Origin: Bacillota bacterium
GTDB taxonomy: Bacteria; Bacillota; Clostridia; Christensenellales; UMGS416
Direction of reading: 5' to 3'
Length of the DNA stretch: 64,000 bases
Assembly (NCBI GenBank): GCA_023422005.1
Contig: JAEZSC010000031.1
Span: 28,046-92,045 of the forward strand
Shown: positions 17,702 to 25,331 of the stretch, in pieces
How positions within the stretch are numbered: position 1 is the stretch's first letter
Layout of the letters: each line of letters opens with the position of its first letter
Made by a program: the position numbers and the translations under genes
Notes under the pieces: generated by a model
The model's input: the letters and a program-made list of their open reading frames with translations, nothing else
Told to the model about the DNA's origin: nothing
The model's database searches: none

Positions 17702-18853
17702 TCACAGCACGCCTGCGATCACTGTATTCAGATAATTGTCGAATTTCCGCACCAAGATGCCGTCGCCGAAATCCATGGACACCATCATGCAGGTCGCCAC
17801 AACCTCGTACACGGGGTCGATAAACAGCATTGTGCAGCCCGCGCCGCCGTGGGAAAACGCTTGCGGAGAACGCAGCGTACCCGTTTCATCGGTCTTGTCC
17901 AGGGACAGGCCGAACGGCAGGCCCCAACCGGATTCCTTGAACACCTTGTCCCCATAATGGGAAATGATGCCTTTCGTCTGGTTCCTCGTCATGGCATCGA
18001 CGGAAGCCCGGCTTAAAAACCGCCTGTCGTTATGCATCCCCTTATCGAGGAACATCTGCCCCATCAGCGCCAGGTCATAGGCCGTGGAATAAGCACCGCC
18101 GCTGGCGGATTGGTTCTTTCGGTGATCCAATCCGTTCAGGCTCTTGAAGATTGCGTTTTCCGGGTAAACGATTATCCTGCCGTCCAGTTCATCCGGCACG
18201 GAAAGGTAGGAATCATTCATTGCTAGAGGGCCGAAAATCCGCTCCCTAAAGAACGCGTCCAAAGACATACCGCTCACACGCACGACGATCTCGCCTGCAA
18301 TCCCTATCCCGAAACCGGAATAAGACATTTCCTCACCAGGCGCTTTCCACAGCGGAGCGGAGCAACCCATGTAGAAGTATTTGCCCAGGTGCGGGTGCAG
18401 CCTGGCATACTCCTCGGGAATCTGTGTGCTTTCAAAGTCCGGTTTTATATGATTCCAGAGATCTTCATCCCGTATGCCGGACGTGTGTGTCAGCAGGTGA
18501 TGAATCAACACCTGGTTCTTCCCGTCACCCTTGAACTCCGGAATGAATTCCTGGACTGGGCGCGTGGGGCTGACCAACCCTTCCTCGGTCAGCAGGAAAA
18601 TCGCAATACCTGTTAACACCTTCGTGATGGACGCAATGGGGAAGATCGTGTCCGGCTGCAGCAACTCGGGCGGATCGCCGGGCACGCGCAAACCCTTGGC
18701 GCCATAGGCGAAAATCACACCTCTGTGAGCGGCAAGGTAAGCAACAGAAGTTGTAAATCCGGTGTCGATCCACCTGCATGCAAGCCTGTCAAGCTTCTCC
18801 GCCGTGCCTGGGTGTATTCCTGCCTGTTGCTCGGTACCAAAATGCAGCTTCAT
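17702..18853 (-). CDS. Serine hydrolase, beta-lactamase / penicillin-binding-protein-like
   Basis: A 383-residue protein of the Beta-lactamase (PF00144) family of class C-like esterases and D-peptidases. The nucleophile motif is SITK at residues 75-78, the second motif is YSG in EEMSYSGFG in place of the usual YxN, and FSHGGAG supplies the third (HxG) motif. The motif LLTHTSGI is typical of the family. No signal peptide is visible, so it may act in the cytoplasm on an ester or amide rather than as a true lactamase. It stands alone on the minus strand. Confidence 0.85.
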   Translation of the reverse strand: MKLHFGTEQQAGIHPGTAEKLDRLACRWIDTGFTTSVAYLAAHRGVIFAYGAKGLRVPGDPPELLQPDTIFPIASITKVLTGIAIFLLTEEGLVSPTRPVQEFIPEFKGDGKNQVLIHHLLTHTSGIRDEDLWNHIKPDFESTQIPEEYARLHPHLGKYFYMGCSAPLWKAPGEEMSYSGFGIGIAGEIVVRVSGMSLDAFFRERIFGPLAMNDSYLSVPDELDGRIIVYPENAIFKSLNGLDHRKNQSASGGAYSTAYDLALMGQMFLDKGMHNDRRFLSRASVDAMTRNQTKGIISHYGDKVFKESGWGLPFGLSLDKTDETGTLRSPQAFSHGGAGCTMLFIDPVYEVVATCMMVSMDFGDGILVRKFDNYLNTVIAGVL

Positions 18854-19022
18854 ACTGTGCCGCTCCTTCCGATTACCTTTTCCGCCGAATGCTGACCTTC
18901 CCCAGCCTTTACACCAGCCGGCAGATCACCTTTAGCAGGGAAGCTCAATCGACATAATTATAACCATTATGTATAGTTGAGACAATAGAAATAACACAAT
19001 ATAAGGAGACACAGTATTGTGA

Positions 19023-19604
19023 TTAACCATCGAGTTTATCACGGAGTCTTTTTACTTTAGTATCCAAAGTTTCCACGTCCCACTGTATAAACGCCACCCC
19101 ATACTTCCCCACGAGGTCCACGAGTTTTGCGTTCCATGCCCCATAGGGTGCGCGGAAGATCATCGGCCTTTTTCCCGTAATCCTCTCAATGGTGTCGTCG
19201 GTCTTCTTGAGTTCTTCCATTACCTCATTGTCGGGCAGCTTTGTCAGGTCCTTATGGGTGTAACCATGGCTGCCGATCTCGTGTCCGCGGTTAGCGATTT
19301 CCCGGAGCATGTCCGCGTTTTTGTTGGCCCACATGCCGGTTACAAAAAAGGTCGCCTTGATGCCCGCGTCGTCCAGCGCATCCAGTATGGCGATGGTCTT
19401 GTCGGTGCCCCAAGCGGCGTCAAAGGTGATGGCAACCTGCATGTTTTTGGTGTTGACACTATAGATCGGTATATCATCCTTGGGCGCGAACGCCGACGCG
19501 GCGTCGGGCCGCAGCGCCAACACCACGATCAGCACCACGACCAGCGCCGCCGCCACGATGCCCCAGCGGACCAATTGCTCCTTGGTGATCAATAAAATTC
19601 GCAT
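19023..19604 (-). CDS. Polysaccharide deacetylase (NodB homology), C-terminally truncated
   Basis: A 193-residue membrane-anchored protein. One hydrophobic segment lies at about residues 14-32, followed by a NodB domain. Motif 1 is ITFDAAWGTDK with the catalytic Asp, motif 2 GHEIGSHGYTHKD with the metal His pair, and motif 3 RAPYGAWN. Family members such as PdaB continue some 60-70 residues past the IQWDVxxxD motif to a final histidine-containing motif. Here the frame stops soon after IQWDVETLD, so that motif is missing. The gene is probably a decayed or altered spore/cell-wall deacetylase. The 160 bp downstream hold no recognisable remainder. Confidence 0.7.
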   Translation of the reverse strand: MRILLITKEQLVRWGIVAAALVVVLIVVLALRPDAASAFAPKDDIPIYSVNTKNMQVAITFDAAWGTDKTIAILDALDDAGIKATFFVTGMWANKNADMLREIANRGHEIGSHGYTHKDLTKLPDNEVMEELKKTDDTIERITGKRPMIFRAPYGAWNAKLVDLVGKYGVAFIQWDVETLDTKVKRLRDKLDG

Positions 19605-19886
19605 GCGCTTCCCTCCCAGTCAATCCTATGCACACAAGCACGTTGACAGAAGGAAATGTACCCGCCAACTGCTGACCTGCGGCCGGTGTTCTTCGAACTG
19701 CAGAATTGAACCCAATGACGCGACGCATACTATTCGGGAATCCAGGATGAGCGGTCAGTTCAGCTAGCGGCAGCGTTAATCCAAATGGGTCAATGTTCAC
19801 ATTGGCGCGTTTGGAAAACGCTTTTTTCTTTTTTTCCGGCGAAACGAAAGTCATGAACGAACCAATGAGAAGGAGTGGATCAGCAG

Positions 19887-21164
19887 GTGAAGGCAGTGAT
19901 CGTGGGAGGTGGATGGGCGGGCTGCGCCGCGGCCATCGGCGCCAGAAAAGCAGGCGCGGATGTAGTGCTGCTGGAGCGGACGGACGCGCTGCTGGGCACC
20001 GGCCTGGTGGGAGGAATCATGCGCAACAACGGGCGCTTTACCGCCACGGAGGAAGCCATCGCCATGGGCGCAGGAGACCTGTTCCACATCACCGACGCCC
20101 ATTCCCGCCATAGAGGGATCGACTTCCCCGGCCACCGGCACGCCAGCGTCTACGACATCGGCACGACGCCGGGCGCGGTCACGCGCCACATGCGTGAGCA
20201 AGGCGTGGACGTGCATCTGAGCGCCCGCGTGTCAAAGGCGAAGCTGGCCGGCAAAACCATCTTGAGCGTGGAAGCCGACGACGGGCGCATCTATGAAGGC
20301 GATGTATTCCTGGACACCACGGGGACCGCAGGGCCCATGAGCAACTGCCAAAAATACGGCAACGGCTGCGCCATGTGCGTGCTGCGCTGCCCTTCTTTCG
20401 GCGGGCGCCAGAGCCTGGCTGCGCTTGCGGGCGTGCAAGAGGTGCAGGGCCGGAAGGCCTCCGGCGAGGTGGGCGCCATGAGCGGCTCCTGCAAGCTGTA
20501 CAAGGAATCCCTCTCGCGGAAAATCATAGAAACCTTGAACGAAAAGGGCGTTGCGATCATATCTATCCCCAAGAGCCTTGTGGAAGACCACCTGGACATC
20601 AAGGCCTGCCAGCAATACGCGCTGGCGGAATTTAAGAAGAACATCATACTGCTGGACACCGGACATGCCAAGCTTATGAGCCCGTTCTTCGACCTGCAAA
20701 AGCTGCAGCAGATCCCCGGATTCGAAAACGCGCGGTACGAGGACCCCTACGCGGGTGGTAAGGGCAACTCGATGCGTTTTTTCGCAATGGCGCCGCGGGA
20801 TGATTCGCTGAAGGTGGAGGGTGTGAGCAATCTGTTCTGCGCGGGCGAGAAGGCCGGCCTGCTGGTGGGCCACACCGAGGCCATCGTGACCGGCACACTG
20901 GCCGGTGCCAACGCCGTTCGCCTGGCTCAAAGCGAGGATTTGCTTGTGCTGCCCCGCACGCTGGCCATCGGCGAGGCCATCGCCTATGTGCGCGAACAAA
21001 TGCAGACGGAGAATGGCCTGGGGCTCAAATATACGTTCTCCGGCTCGGTGCTGTTTGAGCGCATGAAGAAGCTGGGGCTTTACACCACGGATGTTGCAGT
21101 GATCCGCAGGCGCGTGGAGGCCGCCGGGCTCACCGACGTGTTCGCCAGAATGGCTTTGGTCTGA
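19887..21164 (+). CDS. FAD-dependent oxidoreductase
   Basis: About 425 residues. The Rossmann dinucleotide-binding motif AVIVGGGWAGCAAAIGARKAG opens the protein, and a later segment, NLFCAGEKAGLLVGHTEAI, resembles the second FAD contact of the PF12831/GidA-like group. A cysteine-rich stretch, GCAMCVLRCPSFGG, near residues 165-180 is unusual and could hold a redox-active disulfide or metal. The start was set at GTG 19887 because AAGGAG lies 11 bp upstream and it places the Rossmann strand at residue 3; GTG 19875 is an alternative. The next gene is an organic-acid permease, so the enzyme may oxidise an imported hydroxy acid. Confidence 0.75.
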   Translation: MKAVIVGGGWAGCAAAIGARKAGADVVLLERTDALLGTGLVGGIMRNNGRFTATEEAIAMGAGDLFHITDAHSRHRGIDFPGHRHASVYDIGTTPGAVTRHMREQGVDVHLSARVSKAKLAGKTILSVEADDGRIYEGDVFLDTTGTAGPMSNCQKYGNGCAMCVLRCPSFGGRQSLAALAGVQEVQGRKASGEVGAMSGSCKLYKESLSRKIIETLNEKGVAIISIPKSLVEDHLDIKACQQYALAEFKKNIILLDTGHAKLMSPFFDLQKLQQIPGFENARYEDPYAGGKGNSMRFFAMAPRDDSLKVEGVSNLFCAGEKAGLLVGHTEAIVTGTLAGANAVRLAQSEDLLVLPRTLAIGEAIAYVREQMQTENGLGLKYTFSGSVLFERMKKLGLYTTDVAVIRRRVEAAGLTDVFARMALV

Positions 21165-21242
21165 GGCGGCCGGCAGCGCACCGGGAGGGTGGATCGGCGC
21201 GCTAAGATGTCGCTTCGAAACGATTATCTGGGGGAGAGGAAA

Positions 21243-22682
21243 ATGGAAAATACGGTTACACTCGGATTGTTACACTATGTCTACCTCATCATGACAGTTC
21301 TCATCATCGCCATCCTCCTTATGAAAAAGGAGATCGTGCTGCCGTGCATCATCGGCATTTTCCTGATGGGGCTGGCCGCGACCGGCGGCAACGTCGTCAG
21401 CGCCATTCAGGTGCTGTACAACTCGCTGGTCAGCTCCGGCACCGAATTTCTAGGCATCATCGCCGTCATCGCCATTGTCGTGGCGATGTCTAAGGGTCTC
21501 ACGAGCATCGGCGCTGATGAGCTGATGGTCACGCCGCTGAAGAAGATCGTCAAGAACAAGCAGATCGCGTTTTTCGTCGTGGGCGCCGTGATGCTGGTGG
21601 TCTCCTGGTTCGTGTGGCCCTCCCCCGCCGTGGCGCTGGTGGGCGCGCTGATGCTGCCCATCGCCCTCAAAGCGGGGCTTCCGAACATTTGGTGCGCGGT
21701 CGCGATGAACATCTTCGGCCACGGCATCGGTCTTTCTGGCGACTTCGTCATCCAGGGCGCGCCGGGCATCACGGCAAAAGCGGCCGGCCTGGACACGGGC
21801 AGCGTGGTGCTGGCCAGCGTCCCGCTGTGGGCCACGATGTCCGTCGTCACGATCATCGTCTGCTGGGTCATGTTCCTGCGGGAGAACAAGCGGGCCGCGC
21901 AGACGGCCGCCCTCTCCCAAGCGGAAGCCATCGCCACAGGCGAGGGCGATGGAGACGGCCCAGTTCCCGAACCCGAAAAGCCCCTGGCCGGCGCCAAGCG
22001 CGCGCACTCCCCCTTTGCGTACATCATGGCCGTACTGACCCCCGCACTGTTCGCTCTGGATGTCGTGCTGATGCTGATATTCAACCTGAAGGGCGGCGAC
22101 GCTACGGCGCTGGTCGGCGGCACGGCCATTCTGGTGCTCACACTGATCACGATCTTCCGCGGCAACTTCTTCGCCTCGCTGGAGGTCATCGCCGACAACT
22201 TCAAGGATGGGTTCCAGTTCGCAGTCAAGATTTTTGCGCCGGTCATCGTGATCGCCGGATTCTTCTTTCTGGGCAGCGGCGAGATGGCGGCAAAGGTGCT
22301 GGGCGAAGGTACTCCCAGCATCCTCAACGATTTCGGCCTGTTCCTCTCACAGCGCGTGCATCTGGGCGGCGGCCTGGTCGCGGTCGTACAATCTCTGGTG
22401 GGCATCGTGACCGGCCTGGATGGCTCCGGCTTCTCCGGCCTGCCGCTGCTGGGTTCGCTGGCGCAAACCTTCTCCGCAGCCACCGGCGCCAACCCGGCCA
22501 CGCTGGCGGCGCTGGGACAGATTACGACGGTCTGGGTGGACGGTGGCACGATCATCCCGTGGGCGGTCATCCCAGTTGCGGCCATCTGCAACGTGAAAGC
22601 CGGCGACCTTGCCCGCAAGAACCTGATCCCTGTGGCATGCGGCCTTGCGGCCACGCTGGTCGTTGCGATCTTCCTCGTCTGA
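21243..22682 (+). CDS. GntP/CitMHS-like organic anion permease
   Basis: A 479-residue integral membrane protein with about 11-12 hydrophobic segments. A cytoplasmic loop near residues 225-265 is rich in Glu, Pro and Gly. The architecture and the segments SSGTEFLGIIAVIAIVVAMS and IVTGLDGSGFSGLPLLG fit the ion transporter group that imports gluconate, citrate or similar anions. The start was set at ATG 21243, which has a GGGGAGAGG ribosome binding site; an earlier ATG at 21207 would add 12 polar residues. It lies 78 bp after the FAD oxidoreductase gene on the same strand, so uptake and oxidation of one substrate are plausible. Confidence 0.78.
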   Translation: MENTVTLGLLHYVYLIMTVLIIAILLMKKEIVLPCIIGIFLMGLAATGGNVVSAIQVLYNSLVSSGTEFLGIIAVIAIVVAMSKGLTSIGADELMVTPLKKIVKNKQIAFFVVGAVMLVVSWFVWPSPAVALVGALMLPIALKAGLPNIWCAVAMNIFGHGIGLSGDFVIQGAPGITAKAAGLDTGSVVLASVPLWATMSVVTIIVCWVMFLRENKRAAQTAALSQAEAIATGEGDGDGPVPEPEKPLAGAKRAHSPFAYIMAVLTPALFALDVVLMLIFNLKGGDATALVGGTAILVLTLITIFRGNFFASLEVIADNFKDGFQFAVKIFAPVIVIAGFFFLGSGEMAAKVLGEGTPSILNDFGLFLSQRVHLGGGLVAVVQSLVGIVTGLDGSGFSGLPLLGSLAQTFSAATGANPATLAALGQITTVWVDGGTIIPWAVIPVAAICNVKAGDLARKNLIPVACGLAATLVVAIFLV

Positions 22683-22794
22683 AGCCGATTAAGCCTGCTG
22701 GAACAAAACAGCGCCGCGCGCCCGCCGGTCCATCCGCGGGCGCGCGCACTTTCTCACCTGTTCATCATCGATTGCTGCTCTCCACGAGGCCCCT

Positions 22795-23454
22795 TCAGAA
22801 GGGAAACCACCTCAAAAGCTCTGCCGCCACCAGTTCATGGCCGCTCCTGTTGGGGTGGTTCACCCAAGACATCAGATCGATCACATCCGCTCCATCGGCA
22901 TACCGCCGGAAGGAGGAGAGAGCATCCGCAAGCCCGACCTGATGCTCCCGGGCAAGCAGGCGGATTTGCCTGGCATGCCCTTCAAGCTCACCGTCCGCTT
23001 TGTCCCTAGAGGCCGAATATTCATGAACGTCCAGCGTTGGGGTAAGTAGAATGACTTTGCAGCCGTGGGAAAGCGCTTGCTCCACCATACTGCTCCAGGC
23101 CACATAAGCCCTTTGCAGCCCGATACGCCGGTCATTGAGGCCATAATCGATGGTGATGATGTCGGGATTGTGGTTGAGCACATCCTGCTCAAACCTTGCC
23201 GCGCCGGATTCGGAGTCTTCCCCGCCGATTGCGGTCACGATCACATTGATGACGGCAAATGGGAAGCGTTCTTTCAACCCTCTGTGCAGAAGATGAGGAT
23301 AGGCATGGAACGTGTCCACCATCGGCGTGGCGAAATAGCCTGCCGGAACGCTGTGACCGTGGCACACGATGTTGACCGTCCGGTTGTCCGGCCATTGTTT
23401 GTTCAGCAGATGAACGGTGTCTTGCAAATACAGGCTTTTATCGGCCATGCTCAT
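22795..23454 (-). CDS. SGNH/GDSL-family hydrolase
   Basis: A 219-residue protein without a signal peptide. Block I is VCHGHSVPAG with nucleophile Ser35, block II GGED, block III YGLND with Asn107 and block V NHPNRSGHE with the catalytic His at about residue 200. These are the four SGNH positions in order, so it should hydrolyse an ester, often an acetyl group on a carbohydrate. AAGGAG lies 6 bp before the ATG at 23454. It sits 72 bp after a URO-D-like gene on the same strand and may be co-transcribed. Confidence 0.85.
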   Translation of the reverse strand: MSMADKSLYLQDTVHLLNKQWPDNRTVNIVCHGHSVPAGYFATPMVDTFHAYPHLLHRGLKERFPFAVINVIVTAIGGEDSESGAARFEQDVLNHNPDIITIDYGLNDRRIGLQRAYVAWSSMVEQALSHGCKVILLTPTLDVHEYSASRDKADGELEGHARQIRLLAREHQVGLADALSSFRRYADGADVIDLMSWVNHPNRSGHELVAAELLRWFPF

Positions 23455-23526
23455 ATGCGTCTCCTTGCGCTGTACGACAGCAGGCTAGAACTTGCCCTCC
23501 AGCAGCTGCTGAAGGTGCGTCGAAAA

Positions 23527-24657
23527 TTATCCCCCAAACACCTTCCTCATCCTGTCACAGTAATACGGCACGTTTTCCCATTTCGCGTCCGGCGCAAAGC
23601 GGAGGTCGGGGCATGGAATGAATCCGCCCAGCTCCACCAACGGCCGCAGGCGTTCGATTTCCTGATCCACCGCCACGTAGTCATGGGCGAACACCCGCTT
23701 GTCCATGCCGCCCACGCCGCGGATCACCCTGCCGTATTTCTCCCGCCACGGGCCGATGCTGCCACCCCAGGTGCCCACCTCGATGGGGAACATCGTGTTC
23801 ACGCCGTTGTCCAGCCATACGGGGATCAACGCGTCGATCCACCCATCGCAGTCCAGCGACACGATGGAAATGCCGTGGGCGTTCAGCAAGCCGCAGATGC
23901 GCCCGTAATGGGGTCCGGCATACTCCCGGAACACACCGGGCGCAATCAGCGGACCGTTCTTAAAACAAATATCCTCCCAAAAGTGCCCAAAATCAAACCG
24001 CGCGCCGGATTTCAGCACCCGCTCGGTCACCTGGTAGCATAAGGTTCCGACCGTGTCGATGATCTCGCGGAACAGTGGCTCGTCGTCGATATACAGGTAG
24101 CTTAAGTTCACGACACCCAGCCAGTTGCGAACCTGCCCCAGCAGGCTTTTGCAATAAAGACCGAGTGGATAATCCCGGTTTGCGCTTTGCTCCGCGATCC
24201 GCTTAAGCGCTGCGTCGTCGAAGCGCGTCTGGGTATACTGCAGCCTGGGCAGATAGTGCTCCTCCCAGGATTTCCTGTCCACCAGCGTGTGACCGACCTC
24301 AGCATGGATGGAGCCCGCGTCCGGCCGGTTGATCACCAACGCCCCGTCGCTGTTGCGCACAACCTGCGAACCGTCCGGCCTCTCCTCGACGATTTGCTCC
24401 TCAAAGGCCGGAAACAGCGACGAAAACCCCGAAAGGTCCTGGTAGGTGTTGTAATAGTTGAAGTCAAAGCCCAGACGCGCGGACACGGCCGTCTCCTCCG
24501 GGCTGCCGTCGGAGATACCCGCGCGCTCCTGCGCGGTGATGTGCCCCTGGGCACACCATTTGTCCAGCGTATCCGTCCAGTAGCTGAAGTGCACGACGGG
24601 CAGGCGGTCATAACACTGATAGTTCATGATCGCATGGAAACGTTCACGGTTATTCAT
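23527..24657 (-). CDS. URO-D-like (uroporphyrinogen decarboxylase fold) protein, possible methyltransferase-type
   Basis: A 376-residue protein beginning MNNRERFHAIMNYQCYDRLP, which is the usual opening of URO-D-like proteins found outside haem pathways. A central segment reads GLLNAHGISIVSLDCDGWID, and the C-terminal region has GVGGMDKRVF, which fits the TIM-barrel of URO-D. Many such Clostridial proteins act on methyl groups with corrinoid partners, but no corrinoid protein or activator is nearby. The role could also be carbohydrate-linked given the SGNH neighbour. The start was set at ATG 24657 because AGGAGAG lies about 9 bp upstream. Confidence 0.75.
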   Translation of the reverse strand: MNNRERFHAIMNYQCYDRLPVVHFSYWTDTLDKWCAQGHITAQERAGISDGSPEETAVSARLGFDFNYYNTYQDLSGFSSLFPAFEEQIVEERPDGSQVVRNSDGALVINRPDAGSIHAEVGHTLVDRKSWEEHYLPRLQYTQTRFDDAALKRIAEQSANRDYPLGLYCKSLLGQVRNWLGVVNLSYLYIDDEPLFREIIDTVGTLCYQVTERVLKSGARFDFGHFWEDICFKNGPLIAPGVFREYAGPHYGRICGLLNAHGISIVSLDCDGWIDALIPVWLDNGVNTMFPIEVGTWGGSIGPWREKYGRVIRGVGGMDKRVFAHDYVAVDQEIERLRPLVELGGFIPCPDLRFAPDAKWENVPYYCDRMRKVFGG

Positions 24658-24872
24658 GTGTATCTCTCTCCTGAATATGGACTGCACAAACACTGTTGTC
24701 CAACTGAAAATTCCACGATAGACGCAATAAACCCTGCTTGCATTCGCCTGAAACATACAAAATGTGAAAAGATGCGGCCAGGTCTCATTGTGACCGTATG
24801 CATGGAAGCGAGGCGCGATCGGTTGTATAATAAATTATCATACATAAGCCAGCCCATGAAAGGATGAGCGCC

Positions 24873-25274
24873 ATGGACAACAACGCGACCCCTGCCACCA
24901 TCGACGAGTACATCGCCCAGTTCTCCCAGGAAATCCAGGCCGTGCTGCAGCAGACCCGTTCCGTCATCCGCGCCGCCGCGCCTGACGCCCTGGAGAAGAT
25001 CAGCTGGGGTATGCCGACCTATGCGCTGCACGGCAACGTGATCCACTTTGCCGCCCAAAAAAACCATCTGGGCATCTACCCGGGCTCGAGCGGCATGGAA
25101 CGCTTCGCACCGGACTTTACAGGTTACAAAACATCAAAGGGAGCGGTGCAGTTCCCGTATACCCAGCCCATACCCTACGACCTGATCGGGCGCATCGCCG
25201 CCTTCCGGGTGCAGGAGAACCGCGATGAGGCGCAGGCCAAGGCCGAAGCAAAAGCGGCAGCCAAAAAGAAGTAA
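24873..25274 (+). CDS. DUF1801 / YdhG-like protein
   Basis: A 133-residue cytoplasmic protein. The central segments EKISWGMPTYALHGNVIHFAA and KNHLGIYPGSSGMERF match the DUF1801 family, whose Bacillus member YdhG has been described as frataxin-like. The C-terminus is an Ala/Lys-rich helix. The start was set at ATG 24873, 9 bp after AAAGG; ATG 24864 would leave no spacing. It is a single-gene unit followed by a strong terminator. Confidence 0.8.
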   Translation: MDNNATPATIDEYIAQFSQEIQAVLQQTRSVIRAAAPDALEKISWGMPTYALHGNVIHFAAQKNHLGIYPGSSGMERFAPDFTGYKTSKGAVQFPYTQPIPYDLIGRIAAFRVQENRDEAQAKAEAKAAAKKK

Positions 25275-25286
25275 CCAGTTATAAAT

Positions 25287-25317
25287 AACAGCCCGCCGGC
25301 AGTACCGGCGGGCTGTT
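25287..25317. terminator. Bidirectional terminator between convergent genes
   Basis: AACAGCCCGCCGG and CCGGCGGGCTGTT form a 13-bp stem with short A and T tracts on both sides. It lies between the DUF1801 gene (+) and the von Willebrand A gene (-). Confidence 0.85.
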
Positions 25318-25331
25318 TGTGTTCATATGGG

